Part shown: positions 1 through 16,788 of the stretch, piece by piece | How the letters are laid out: the number at the start of each line of letters is the position of its first letter | How positions within the stretch are numbered: position 1 is the stretch's first letter | NCBI GenBank assembly: GCA_027531395.1 | Contig: JAPZRO010000003.1 | Span: forward strand, 62,001 to 126,000 | Source of the DNA: Porphyrobacter sp. | Lineage (GTDB): Bacteria > Pseudomonadota > Alphaproteobacteria > Sphingomonadales > Sphingomonadaceae | Direction: 5' to 3' | Length of the DNA stretch: 64,000 nucleotides | The notes under the pieces: model-generated | What the model saw: only the letters and a program-made list of their open reading frames with translations | Told to the model about the DNA's origin: nothing | Databases searched by the model: none | Made by a program: the position numbers and the translations under genes

Positions 1-1145
1 AGCTCGGTCAAAATCCTCATGTAATCATGTATAACAAAGTGCTGGCCCAATATACTTCTACTCGATCAGATGTCGCGCTCGATGTTGGCGTGAGTACAAT
101 GCATACTTGGGCTGGGATCTGGTGGACTCGGGCGACAGGTTCTCGACTGCCAATGGTGGCAGGTGATGCTTGGGCCCATGATTGGAACGAGATTTGCGCT
201 AGAACGCTGGATGCCCTCCAAAAGGGAGTCAGCCGAAGTTTCAGTTGGGGCCATCTCATCGTAGACGAAGGACAAGATTTCCCGCCACAAATGTACATGG
301 CTCTGGGGATGATGCTCAAACAGATGGAAGCGCGAGGGGTAGCGGCGCAGGTCACGATCTTTGCCGACGATAACCAGCGACTTCAGGCCGATCGGAACAG
401 CCGGATAAAGGATATCAAGGATTACCTATTTCTTGGTGCGACCGCCGATCGAGTTTTCAGCCTAAAGAAGAATTTTAGAAACACGCGGCCTATCGCTGAA
501 TTTGCAAAGCATTTTCAAGTGGGCAACGAAAGCGGCATTGCGGAGCTGCCAACTACTGACGGTGAGAAACCGCAGGTGGTCTTCGCCGCAAACGATCGAG
601 ACATTGCTGACTTCATTGCTCGTAAGGCCAAAATCAACCCTGGCAAGCAAGTGGGCGTGATCGTTTACGGAGGAGCCAAACAGGTAAAACGGGCCTACAA
701 TCAAGTGAAGATGCGGGTCAGTGAAATGGCCAAACCCCCTCGTCTGCAGATGTACCTCAGCGGCGACAATGCAAATACCGCTCAGGCGCTCGACTTTGAA
801 AGTGATAACACGATCACCTTCCTGCATGCACAATCTGCCAAAGGTCTCGAATTCGACATCGTTTTCTTCCTCGGCATGGAAGGGATGAGCGTCGATACAT
901 CTGGTTTTTTGAACGAGCGAATGGCGCTTTACGTAATGTGCTCTCGTGCCCGTTCTGAGCTATACATCGCGTTCAAGGACATAGACCCTCGAGCCGAACC
1001 TCCTGCGGCTTTCCGTCTGCTTCCTCGTCCGAGCAAGGGTCTTTGCCGTTATGTTGGGTTGGGAGCTCTCGACCAAAGCATAGGGGTGTTCGAACAGGCC
1101 ATAGAGACAAACGATGATTTCTATGAGGGGGAGGCAGACGAGTGA
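1..1145 (+). CDS. UvrD-like superfamily I helicase, C-terminal part (5' truncated by the window)
   Basis: An ATP-dependent DNA helicase or translocase of superfamily I. The reading frame is open from base 3, before the first ATG at 27, so the gene begins outside the window. Counting residues from the ATG at 27, visible motifs are: motif II VDEGQDF near 85, a motif III-like FADDNQRL near 120, the FRNT motif near 152, motif V SAKGLEFDIVFF near 270 and motif VI YVMCSRARSELYI near 305. Walker A must lie upstream. The stop overlaps the next gene's GTG start by 4 bases, which indicates translational coupling. Codon use is less GC-rich than in the core genes further right. It could be a DNA-repair or an anti-phage helicase; the partner gene is not recognised, so the role stays open. 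Confidence 0.85.
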   Translation, partial: LGQNPHVIMYNKVLAQYTSTRSDVALDVGVSTMHTWAGIWWTRATGSRLPMVAGDAWAHDWNEICARTLDALQKGVSRSFSWGHLIVDEGQDFPPQMYMALGMMLKQMEARGVAAQVTIFADDNQRLQADRNSRIKDIKDYLFLGATADRVFSLKKNFRNTRPIAEFAKHFQVGNESGIAELPTTDGEKPQVVFAANDRDIADFIARKAKINPGKQVGVIVYGGAKQVKRAYNQVKMRVSEMAKPPRLQMYLSGDNANTAQALDFESDNTITFLHAQSAKGLEFDIVFFLGMEGMSVDTSGFLNERMALYVMCSRARSELYIAFKDIDPRAEPPAAFRLLPRPSKGLCRYVGLGALDQSIGVFEQAIETNDDFYEGEADE

Positions 1146-2761
1146 ACGACGACGAAGGCGAACTCGAGCTTGATCTCGAACCTAGAGAAGCGGTAAAATT
1201 GTCATGCTGGGAACTCTTAGTCCCCATCCATACAGACAATTTCGCCCTCGCGCTGGCATCTGGTTATGTTGGCGGATCATTGAAAGATGATGCAGCACAA
1301 GACCTTCAAACGGTCGCAGGCAACGGTCTCTTCGCATTTTGTGGCGAAGTCCCCCTTTGGGCAGTATCGGAAGGTGAAAATGGGGACAGGGTTCTCCTAA
1401 GCCTCGAAGGGAGAGGAGAGGTGGCACCAGAGCCTGGAAGCATGACATGGCTCGACGGCCCCTTGAGGATAACGAAACTGCAGTCAGCCTACTTCAAGGA
1501 CGAGGCCTCTTTGGCGAACTTCAATGCGTCCTACGATGCGTTTCCCGACGTTCCCCTCAGTTTAGTTGAACTAAAAACGAAGTGGCCGGTTCGCGAAACG
1601 GACGAGCGTCCGACAGATTTCCCCGATAAGCCGGTGACAGACCTGCGTCGGCAAAGCGGGTTCGATTTTCTCGGGGGCTTCGCGGCTGGGATCATCGCGC
1701 TATTGGCGGAAGGCACCTTTGATAAAGCGATCTGCGAATTTCTTGGTGAGCCGGGCACGGACGTTGCTCTAAATGCCAGAAACATCTTGCTTGCGCTCGA
1801 GCCTCGCTCTTCTCAGGTCGACATCTCAATATGGCAAGCGACAATCGAAGCGCTGCGTTCTCGTTTTGGGAATCGGGGGTTTGATCGGCGCGAATTCCTT
1901 GCGGAAGTCGAAGGGCGGCTGGCCGATCATGGACCAGAAGCAGAATCCTGGGTGCGCGGATGCCGGAAGGTCATCGACGCAGAGATCGACATTCCTAGTC
2001 TGGCAGACGGTGAAAAGATCGGCCGCCGGGCTGCGCTTGCAATTATCCTGTCCCACGAGCCTTCAGGCCTAGAAGAACTCGAGAGCAACCTCGAAACTGG
2101 TCCACGTGTACGAGCGTTGGTCACAGCTGCAGTTTACGCCTTCGCCGGGCTTTCGCGGATCGACAGCAGACTCAAGTCTCCTGCACCGAGAATGGATGCC
2201 GTGCTCGAGGTAGGACAAAGACTAGCCACGGGTGATCCCGTCAAGGTCGAGATCGAGACTTCAAAGACGGGCGCTGACTTGACCCGCTATCAGATCATCA
2301 AGGTCGCCGGAAACAGCGTGCTTGAGCGGCAGGTAGCTCCGCCCGCCTACATGGTCATGCTCAAGGCCCGGATACAAGAGGCAGGCTACAAGGTAGAGCT
2401 AGACGCCGCCTCTGGGCAGATTGGAATTCGACCGGGCAATGCGAAGGGCGAGTTTATCATGGTCGAGGATTGTTCGCGGTCTTTTCCGGACAATCCAATC
2501 ATGAACTTAGTTCTTCCGATCGCAACCCTGAGCGCTCGCCCAACCGTCGCTTCGCTAAAGAAGCTTTTGGCCGCCGCATGGGAGAATGCCACGACCGTTG
2601 CCATACGCGAAGTCGGCGAGACGGAGGAAATGGTTGCAATGGCGAGCTTGCCGCTCGCGACTCTGGACCGTGACGAGCTCAACTTCCACGTCGAGCGCTT
2701 GCTTCTAGTGTCGGCAGAACTCGGCGGCAAGAAGCGCAAGGGGCGTCGCGTCAAGAACTAG
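1142..2761 (+). CDS. Uncharacterised 539-aa protein coupled to the helicase
   Basis: I do not recognise this protein. The GTG start at 1142 overlaps the helicase stop (GTGA), so the two are almost certainly made together. The N-terminus is acidic, the central part is rich in helices, and the C-terminus is basic (KKRKGRR). There is no signal peptide, no membrane segment and no nucleotide-binding motif that I can see. Residues 370-470 read like alternating beta strands and helices. Coupling with a superfamily I helicase near the edge of an integrated element fits a defence or element-maintenance function, but that is inferred from context only. Confidence 0.75.
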   Translation: MNDDEGELELDLEPREAVKLSCWELLVPIHTDNFALALASGYVGGSLKDDAAQDLQTVAGNGLFAFCGEVPLWAVSEGENGDRVLLSLEGRGEVAPEPGSMTWLDGPLRITKLQSAYFKDEASLANFNASYDAFPDVPLSLVELKTKWPVRETDERPTDFPDKPVTDLRRQSGFDFLGGFAAGIIALLAEGTFDKAICEFLGEPGTDVALNARNILLALEPRSSQVDISIWQATIEALRSRFGNRGFDRREFLAEVEGRLADHGPEAESWVRGCRKVIDAEIDIPSLADGEKIGRRAALAIILSHEPSGLEELESNLETGPRVRALVTAAVYAFAGLSRIDSRLKSPAPRMDAVLEVGQRLATGDPVKVEIETSKTGADLTRYQIIKVAGNSVLERQVAPPAYMVMLKARIQEAGYKVELDAASGQIGIRPGNAKGEFIMVEDCSRSFPDNPIMNLVLPIATLSARPTVASLKKLLAAAWENATTVAIREVGETEEMVAMASLPLATLDRDELNFHVERLLLVSAELGGKKRKGRRVKN

Positions 2762-2774
2762 GAGACCTTAACCA

Positions 2775-3041
2775 ATGGCTATCAAGGCAGACCGCGGAGG
2801 CAAATCATCCAACAACTGGTACCAGCGGGATCTGCCCGTCAATATCGCGACGCACAATCGGAAGCTCGAACTTTGGCTTGAGCTAGACTCAAAGGGTGGC
2901 GGTGTAACCGACATCCGGATTGAGGTTGGGCAGGATAGCTACGAAGAACTTCTTTCCGCGATGCTTAAGTGTGACTTCGACAAGACCGTGCGCTCTTTTG
3001 CTACCGCATGCCAAAAATGGCGACGGATAAAGCAAGGATGA
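2775..3041 (+). CDS. Small 88-aa protein, third gene of the helicase operon
   Basis: Unrecognised small cytoplasmic protein. It starts 13 bases after the 539-aa gene, with a GGAG ribosome-binding site at about 2761-2764, so it is probably co-transcribed. Its N-terminal half holds NWYQRDLPVNI and its C-terminal half a basic helix ending in KWRRIKQ. There are no catalytic motifs. The tight spacing is the main evidence that it is real and belongs functionally with the two upstream genes. Confidence 0.6.
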   Translation: MAIKADRGGKSSNNWYQRDLPVNIATHNRKLELWLELDSKGGGVTDIRIEVGQDSYEELLSAMLKCDFDKTVRSFATACQKWRRIKQG

Positions 3042-3066
3042 AGAAACCCACGCTCGGCTATCGGTT

Positions 3067-3267
3067 ATGAGACGCTACTACGATGGCGACAAATTGGTTG
3101 CGGACGTTTCGCGCGCCATTAAAGGCGCGCTCCCTCGGCACGATCTCGAGCCATTCAGCCTCCTTGGTGTGGCTGCGGTGCTCGAGGCTATCGCATCGCC
3201 GCTCATCCGCGCCAGATTTCCTAGCATCGTGACAACTTCGGATTCGCGAAATAGTCTCCCATCATAA
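3067..3267 (+). CDS. Possible small ORF (66 aa) at the end of the accessory segment
   Basis: A short ORF whose ATG overlaps the stop of a 10-codon ORF that starts at 3038. It could be a genuine coupled small gene or the remnant of a larger one cut off near the element boundary. No motif is recognised, and the last 15 residues (Ser/Thr/Arg-rich) look like read-through of non-coding DNA. The bases from 3268 to 3376 hold no gene; they become strongly AT-rich from 3328 on. Confidence 0.3.
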   Translation: MRRYYDGDKLVADVSRAIKGALPRHDLEPFSLLGVAAVLEAIASPLIRARFPSIVTTSDSRNSLPS

Positions 3268-3376
3268 GATGCTGGGACTCGTACCCTTTTCGCTCGGAAG
3301 GCAAAGGGGCCAAGGTCGGGGCCGCGGTTAAAAATTCTCTAAAATATAGCTTTATATTAAATATTTAAAATACGTT

Positions 3377-3399
3377 TTCGAGTCCTCTTCTGGGCACCA
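3377..3399 (+). other. tRNA 3'-end fragment; candidate attR of an integrated element
   Basis: The sequence reads as a T-loop (TTCGAGT), the 3' half of a T-stem (CCTCT), the 3' half of an acceptor stem (TCTGGGC), then A and CCA. The bases just upstream cannot form the matching T-stem strand and are AT-rich, so this is not a whole tRNA gene. A copied tRNA 3' end is what site-specific integration into a tRNA leaves at the distal end. The implied tRNA would begin GCCCAGA, which fits a tRNA-Phe-like gene to the left of the window; that identity is a guess. Confidence 0.65.
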
Positions 3400-3432
3400 C
3401 TTTTCCAAAAACGCTTGGGTTATCCTCGCCGC

Positions 3433-4794
3433 TCAGGCGCCCGCGGCCACTTGCAGGCGGGTGCGGGCTTCGCTTTCGCCGATCAGGGGGAGGAACTCGC
3501 CCATGTCGGGGCCGTGGTCCAAGCCGGTCAGAGCCTGACGCAGCGGCAGGAACAGCGGCTTGCCCTTGCGGCCAGTGGTCTGCTTGAGCGTGGCCGTCAG
3601 CGTACCCCACGGGTCCTCGCCCCACACCAGCGCCGCAGCGGCCTCGCCAAGGAAGGCGCGGTCTTCGTCCGAGAAGGCCGGGTGCGTGATCGGACCCGTG
3701 ACCAGCCGCCACCAGTCTGCCGCCTCGCCGACATGGGCGAGGTTCGGGCGGATCGCGTGCCAGCCGGCCTCGTCCATGCCCTGCGGCAGGCGATCCTGTA
3801 CCGTGGCGAACGGAAGCTGGTGGACGATCGCAGCGTTGAGCCGTTCGAGATCCTCCTCGTCGAACTTGGCCGGAGCGCGGCCGAAGGTTCCGAGATCGAA
3901 ACCCGCCACTAGCGCACTGCGATCCGCAATCGGCTCGACCGGCTGCGAGGTGCCAAGCCGCGCCAGCAGCGCGATGATCGCCTCGGGCTCGATCCCGCGC
4001 TCGCGGAAGACGTCGCAGCCGAGCGAGCCGAGCCGCTTCGAGAGCTTGCCTTCGCGGCCGACCAACAGCGCTTCGTGCGCAAAGGCTGGAAGCGATTTTG
4101 CTGCACTTTCATGTGCAGCAAAGTTTGCAGCAAAAAGTGCGGTAAAAATCTGAATCTGAACGGCAGTATTGGAAACATGGTCCTCACCCCGCAGGACCTG
4201 CGTGACGCCCATATCGATATCGTCGACCGCGCTCGGCATCATGTAGAGCCATGATCCGTCGGCGCGGCGGATGACGGGATCGGAGAGCTGGGCGGGATCG
4301 AATTTCTGGGTGCCGCGGATGCCGTCGTCCCAGGTGATCGGCTCAGCGTGGTCGAGCAGGAACCGCCAGTGGGGGGCAATTCCTTCGGCTTCCTTGGCGG
4401 CGCGCTCGGCGTCGGTCAGCTTGAGCGCCGCGCGGTCGTAGATCGATGGCAGCCCGCGCCCCAATGCGATCTTGCGTTTGACCTCGAGCTCCTGCGCGCT
4501 CTCGTAGCAGGGGTAGATGCGCCCCGCTGCGTGCAACGCGGCAAAGGCCGCCTCGTAGCGATCGAGACGGGCGGACTGGCGCTCCTCGCGGTCGAAATCG
4601 AGGCCCAGCCACGCCAGATCGGCGCGGATCGCCTCGACATAGTCCTCGCGGCTGCGCTCGGCGTCGGTGTCGTCGATCCGCAGGATGAAGGTTCCGCCCG
4701 CCTGCCGTGCCAACATCCAGTTGTGGAGCGCGGTGCGGATGTTGCCGACGTGGAGCCGGCCGGTGGGCGAAGGGGCAAAACGGGTGGTGGTCAT
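3433..4794 (-). CDS. gltX: Glutamyl-tRNA synthetase
   Basis: Charges tRNA-Glu with glutamate in the cytoplasm. At 453 aa it has the usual bacterial length. The class I signature appears at the N-terminus (FAPSPTGRLHVGNIRTAL, the HIGH-type motif at about residues 5-22) and the second signature as GKLSKRLG near residue 260. The start at 4794 (MTTTRFAPSP) is chosen because the frame extends upstream without family-like sequence. Many alphaproteobacteria have two gltX paralogues, and I cannot tell which this is. It is the first core gene after the accessory segment. Confidence 0.95.
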   Translation of the reverse strand: MTTTRFAPSPTGRLHVGNIRTALHNWMLARQAGGTFILRIDDTDAERSREDYVEAIRADLAWLGLDFDREERQSARLDRYEAAFAALHAAGRIYPCYESAQELEVKRKIALGRGLPSIYDRAALKLTDAERAAKEAEGIAPHWRFLLDHAEPITWDDGIRGTQKFDPAQLSDPVIRRADGSWLYMMPSAVDDIDMGVTQVLRGEDHVSNTAVQIQIFTALFAANFAAHESAAKSLPAFAHEALLVGREGKLSKRLGSLGCDVFRERGIEPEAIIALLARLGTSQPVEPIADRSALVAGFDLGTFGRAPAKFDEEDLERLNAAIVHQLPFATVQDRLPQGMDEAGWHAIRPNLAHVGEAADWWRLVTGPITHPAFSDEDRAFLGEAAAALVWGEDPWGTLTATLKQTTGRKGKPLFLPLRQALTGLDHGPDMGEFLPLIGESEARTRLQVAAGA

Positions 4795-4837
4795 GGGGGC
4801 GAGCGGTAGAGGCACGCGCGCCCGCCCGCAAGCGGCC

Positions 4838-5278
4838 TCACATCGCGCGCATTTCCGCCGCGACGAGGGCGAACGCTCCGTCCCACACGCGGTGCCAGCG
4901 TTCGGGCCGGACGAGGCCGGCCAGCGCTGCCTCGAACGCGGCCCGGTCACGCCGGGCCGCCGCATCGACCAGTCCGCCGATGGTTACCTCGTCATGGCTC
5001 AGCAGGCGGCAGCAGAAGCGGCTGACATGGATGTTCTCGGGCCAGCAGGCCGAGATGGTCTGCGCCAGGATGAGCGATTTCGCGGCGATCTCGACACTAC
5101 CCAGCCGCACCGCAAGCTCGGGCACCGGATCACGCCCCAACCGCTCGTGCAAGGCAATCAGCCGCAGCGCATGGACGAAGCGCCCGCCGACCGGCCCGAG
5201 CGACTCGACCCGCGGAGGGGCCGCCAGGCGGGCAATGATGTCCTGCGTTGAGGCGGAAGGAAGACGGTTGCCGGACAT
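4838..5278 (-). CDS. Conserved hypothetical protein (146 aa)
   Basis: A small, mostly helical, soluble protein beginning MSGNRLPSAS. It has a Cys-containing centre (SACWPENIHVSRFCC near residues 75-90) and a C-terminal WHRVWDGAFALVAAEM. I do not recognise the family. It lies between gltX and the rpoC terminator on the same strand, 43 bases before the gltX start, so it may be co-transcribed with gltX. The ATG at 5278 is preferred over a longer frame starting at 5317. Function unknown. Confidence 0.7.
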   Translation of the reverse strand: MSGNRLPSASTQDIIARLAAPPRVESLGPVGGRFVHALRLIALHERLGRDPVPELAVRLGSVEIAAKSLILAQTISACWPENIHVSRFCCRLLSHDEVTIGGLVDAAARRDRAAFEAALAGLVRPERWHRVWDGAFALVAAEMRAM

Positions 5279-5373
5279 GGGACCTCGCTGGTGTTGCCGG
5301 AAGAGGGAACACCACAAGGCCTAATATTTGTGCGAGTGATTTGCAATAGCGATTATGCAGGGCCCGCAGGCAT

Positions 5374-5412
5374 GAAAAACCCCGCCGGAGCACGAACTCC
5401 GGCGGGGCTTTC
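5374..5412 (-). terminator. Rho-independent terminator of the rpoBC transcript
   Basis: A perfect 11-bp inverted repeat (5380-5390 and 5397-5407, CCCCGCCGGAG and its complement) with a 6-base loop. On the minus strand it is followed by a run of Ts (the As at 5375-5379). It sits 26 bases beyond the rpoC stop. Confidence 0.9.
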
Positions 5413-5438
5413 AGGGCCTTCAAGGCGCGGGCGGGAAC

Positions 5439-9740
<4,302 letters not shown>

Positions 9741-9807
9741 GACTGTGTTCCCTTAGGGGGATGAATTCCGATGGGCAGGCAAGCGGGGGCGCTGAGGCCC
9801 CCGCCCC

Positions 9808-13998
<4,191 letters not shown>

Positions 13999-14348
13999 GG
14001 AGGAGTAGGCCTCTTCAATTGGGCCGCGCGAGGCTTTCGCGCGGACGGGAAAAATCGCTGTCGTTCCACGCGAAAAGAGCCGCCCGCATCAACGCACAAA
14101 AGCCGCTCGCCTGACACCGCTTATAAAGCGTGCCGGCAGCAGCCTCGTGATATGCGTTGCGTGGCGACCATGTCGCCGCTTCCTTCCGTGGCCGATTCCC
14201 GCGCATGAATCAGCCTTGCTCGAAGCGGGCGAGAGCGGGGTATTTAGGAATACCCTGCGTTGCTGTCAACGCCCGCCTTCGGCGAGCGCCGCAAAAGCGG
14301 AAATTGCGCTTGCAGTCACCATTCCAGTCGCCGCAAGCTGCCGGGACG
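13999..14348. promoter_or_regulatory. Divergent intergenic region carrying the rpoB promoter
   Basis: About 350 bases between the divergent starts of rpoB and a methyltransferase gene. No convincing gene is seen. The rpoBC promoter must lie here, since rpoB has no upstream co-directional gene. Two GANTC sites (GATTC near 14194 and GAATC near 14207) are present. I could not place a confident -35/-10 pair. Confidence 0.5.
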
Positions 14349-15401
14349 ATGGCCAAAGACACACCTCTCCCGATGGGCAACCCGCTCGAAAATCCGGCTC
14401 GGTTTCTCGAATTCGGACAAGAGCTCGCCGCGGACAGGACGGGCGGGCTGGCGCTGGCGCTGGCAGAGCGGGCGCTCGCGCGCCATGGCGATGATCCGCT
14501 GTGGCAGGCGCTGGCTGGCGCGGTTCTCCGGCACGGGGTGCCCGGGTTCCATGTGCGGATGCTGCGCGACGGGCGGCGCAATGCCGCTTATCGCGCGGCA
14601 ATCGAGCGTTTCGCGCCCGGGCGCAAGGTGCTCGACATCGGCACCGGATCGGGCCTACTGGCCATGATGGCAGCCCGCGCAGGGGCCGCGCAGGTCTATG
14701 CCTGTGAGGAAAACGCGATGCTCGCCGCAGCAGCCCGCAAGGTGATCGCCGCCAATGGCCTGGCTGACCGGATCACCGTGTTCGACCGGCATTCGGGCAA
14801 GCTCGACAGGCTGCGCGATCTCGACGGCGGTGTGGACATGGTCGTGTCCGAAGTGTTCTCGGACTGCTTGGTGGGCGAAGGCGTGCTCGAATCGCTCGCC
14901 CACGCCCGTGCCGAACTTGCGACACCGGGGGCGCTGTTTCTCCCCGAGACGGCGAGTGTCATGGTCGCGCTGGCCCAGTTTGCGCCGCTGGTCGACACGG
15001 CAGGCATCGTCGAAGGGCTCGACCTGTCCGGCTTCGCCCCCCATCTGACCCCACGCAGTCATGTCTATGCCGATGACCCGGCGTTGCACCTGCGCAGCGA
15101 TCCGGAGCCGATCCTTCACTTCGATTTCGGCACGGGCGACCCGCCGTCAAACGGGGAGAGCCGCTGCACGCTGACCAGCAACGGCGGACAGGTCAGCGGG
15201 ATCGCCCAGTGGCTGCATCTGCGCTTTGCCGACGACATCACATACGAGAACCGGCCCGGGAGCGGCACCGATCTGCACTGGGTCATCAATCTCGCCGCCT
15301 GCGAACCGCGCGCGTCAGCACCGGGCGATCGGTTCGAATGCGGCGCATGCTACAGCGGCAGCACGCTGGTGAAATGGGTGCGGTCGAAGGCCAAAGATTG
15401 A
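14349..15401 (+). CDS. PRMT-like class I SAM-dependent methyltransferase
   Basis: A 350-aa soluble protein. The SAM-binding motif I (VLDIGTGSGLLAMMAARAGA) lies near residue 95, followed by an acidic loop (VYACEENAML) that would bind the ribose. The stretch SEVFSDCLVGEGVLESL resembles the double-Glu loop of protein arginine methyltransferases, and the preceding HVRMLRDGRRNAAYRAAI matches the entry helix of PRMT7-like proteins. The substrate is not known. The ATG at 14349 is chosen because it sits just ahead of the family-like sequence; the frame runs further upstream without similarity. Confidence 0.75.
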   Translation: MAKDTPLPMGNPLENPARFLEFGQELAADRTGGLALALAERALARHGDDPLWQALAGAVLRHGVPGFHVRMLRDGRRNAAYRAAIERFAPGRKVLDIGTGSGLLAMMAARAGAAQVYACEENAMLAAAARKVIAANGLADRITVFDRHSGKLDRLRDLDGGVDMVVSEVFSDCLVGEGVLESLAHARAELATPGALFLPETASVMVALAQFAPLVDTAGIVEGLDLSGFAPHLTPRSHVYADDPALHLRSDPEPILHFDFGTGDPPSNGESRCTLTSNGGQVSGIAQWLHLRFADDITYENRPGSGTDLHWVINLAACEPRASAPGDRFECGACYSGSTLVKWVRSKAKD

Positions 15402-15439
15402 AAAACGACAAGAGACGTATCGATTTTCAATATTATTGA

Positions 15440-15504
15440 TTGACGATAAGCCGCGAATCGGACTAGAGAGACTTTATCGAATCACGATGTATCCGATAAA
15501 GGAG
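15440..15504 (+). promoter_or_regulatory. Candidate promoter and operator with CGATAA half-sites over the ribosome-binding site
   Basis: A perfect 8-bp inverted repeat (CTTTATCG at 15472-15479 and CGATAAAG at 15494-15501) overlaps the ribosome-binding site AAAGGAG of the next gene. A third half-site, CGATAAG, lies at 15444-15450. A weak promoter-like pair is TTGACG at 15440 and CTAGAG at 15463, 17 bases apart. The arrangement suits autoregulation by the XRE protein encoded downstream, or a hairpin that hides the ribosome-binding site. Confidence 0.5.
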
Positions 15505-15510
15505 ATCGAT

Positions 15511-15648
15511 ATGAACCGTTTTGCCAACCACACCTTCGCCGCGCTCGCCGCCTTTGTCCTCACGCTCGGATCGATCGGGGCGATCGTCACCGTTCCTCCG
15601 GCGCACGCCGAAACGCCCGCTGCGATCAATCTGCCCAACCTCGCCTGA
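15511..15648 (+). CDS. Small secreted peptide (45 aa)
   Basis: Begins MNRFANHTFAALAAF and has a clear signal peptide ending in AHA near residue 33, leaving a mature peptide of only about 12 residues. The ribosome-binding site AAAGGAG (15498-15504) fixes the start. It sits 25 bases before the DUF2975 gene and probably shares its transcript. It could act as a leader or a short periplasmic peptide. Function not recognised. Confidence 0.6.
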   Translation: MNRFANHTFAALAAFVLTLGSIGAIVTVPPAHAETPAAINLPNLA

Positions 15649-15673
15649 GGCGCTGCGTGAAAGGAACCGCTCG

Positions 15674-16228
15674 ATGAACAAGCCCCCCATCTCCAACGAC
15701 CTCCTGCTGCTGGCGGGCAAGGTCATCACCATCCTGATGCAGGGCGCGATGGCGTTCGGCGCGGTGGTGCTCGTCTTCGTCATCGGCGCGCTGGCCGTGA
15801 GCCGCGACACGATAGAGGCGCAAATGGCCGCCGAAACCGGTCACGCCGATTTCGCGCTGCCGCTGTTCGCGTCCTTCGGTGTGCTTCTGATCGGCTTCGC
15901 CATCGTCGCCGCGCTGTTCGTCTTTTTCGGCAAGCTGCGCGCAATCATCAACACGGTGAGCCAGGGCGATCCCTTCGTCCCGGTCAATGCCGAGCGGCTG
16001 AGCCTGATGGCATGGCTGATGCTGGGTGTGCAGCTGCTGGTTTTGGCCGCAATCCCCTTCGCGCTCCAGCTGGTCGATTTCGTGCGGGTCTTCGGTGAGG
16101 ATTCCGACATCAAGATCGACGGCGGCTTCGACCTCAGCGGGATCCTGCTCGTCATCATCCTGTTCATTCTTGCCCGCGTCTTCCGCCACGGCGCCGCGAT
16201 GCGCGAAGACCTGGAAGGGACCGTGTGA
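15674..16228 (+). CDS. DUF2975-type membrane protein
   Basis: A 184-aa inner-membrane protein with four predicted membrane segments (about residues 12-38, 60-84, 110-135 and 153-170) and a conserved central loop (INTVSQGDPFVPVNAERL), typical of the DUF2975 family. Such proteins are usually encoded just before a small XRE regulator, as here. They are thought to act with that regulator in sensing or signalling, but the mechanism is unknown. The ATG at 15674 gives the family-like N-terminus. Confidence 0.8.
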   Translation: MNKPPISNDLLLLAGKVITILMQGAMAFGAVVLVFVIGALAVSRDTIEAQMAAETGHADFALPLFASFGVLLIGFAIVAALFVFFGKLRAIINTVSQGDPFVPVNAERLSLMAWLMLGVQLLVLAAIPFALQLVDFVRVFGEDSDIKIDGGFDLSGILLVIILFILARVFRHGAAMREDLEGTV

Positions 16229-16266
16229 TGCCGCCGATCAACGACGACCTCGAAGGAGCCCGCATC

Positions 16267-16470
16267 ATGGTCAAGCTCGACGACCTGCTCTACGCCCGCC
16301 GCATGACGCTGACCGAACTGGCCGAACGGGTCGGCCTCACCCTCGCCAACCTGTCGATCCTCAAGACCGGCAAGGCCAAGGCGATCCGCTTCTCCACCCT
16401 CGCCGCGATCTGCCGCGAGCTGGATTGCCAGCCGGGCGACCTGCTCGCCTACCGGACCGGGGACAGCTGA
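16267..16470 (+). CDS. XRE-family (YozG-like) transcriptional regulator
   Basis: A 67-aa single-domain helix-turn-helix protein: LTELAERVGLTLANLSILKTGK is the HTH, followed by IRFSTLAAICRELDCQPGDLLAY, the usual end of this small Cro-like family. The ATG at 16267 is chosen because GAAGGAG (16252-16258) lies at ideal spacing; a longer start (GTG at 16225) overlaps the upstream stop but has no better site. It forms a two-gene module with DUF2975 and probably represses its own operon. Confidence 0.85.
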   Translation: MVKLDDLLYARRMTLTELAERVGLTLANLSILKTGKAKAIRFSTLAAICRELDCQPGDLLAYRTGDS

Positions 16471-16509
16471 AAGCGCCAATCCGCTTGACTCTTCCGCCCG
16501 ATCCCCTAG

Positions 16510-16545
16510 AGGCCCGCCCCGACCGGCGGGCCTCGTGCCTTTGCC
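16510..16545 (+). terminator. Hairpin terminator after the DUF2975/XRE operon
   Basis: A 10-bp inverted repeat (GAGGCCCGCC at 16510-16519, GGCGGGCCTC at 16526-16535) with a 6-base loop. The T tract after it is weak (GTGCCTTTG). Confidence 0.65.
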
Positions 16546-16788
16546 GTTCATCCGTCCGAGACAGTTGGTGACCGGAATTTGCCGGTCTTAATTTCCAGCC
16601 TAGACGGGGAAACGAGATTTCGCAGCGGACTGCCACAGGCAGCCCGTCCTGCACGTGCCGGATGGCACACCCTCCTTCCCTTTCGACGGACTCGCCCGCG
16701 TTCGGAGCCTTCGCGGCCCTGTGCGCGGACACAACGTAGCCGACCGTGCGGGAGCCATCCTGCCCGGTCATTTGTGAAGGAGTATGGC
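16536..16788 (+). promoter_or_regulatory. rplJ promoter and long 5' leader
   Basis: About 250 bases without a gene before rplJ. In many bacteria this leader binds the L10-L7/L12 complex and represses rplJL translation. Bases 16560-16660 contain several short GC-rich complementary stretches (GACCGGAATTTGCCGGTC, a perfect 6-bp stem at 16569-16586) that could form part of it. The L10-binding structure itself was not verified. Confidence 0.45.

Noticed and set aside
3377..3399. A complete tRNA gene at the end of the accessory segment.
   Set aside because: Only the 3' part is present. The upstream bases are AT-rich and cannot form the T-stem, anticodon or D arms.
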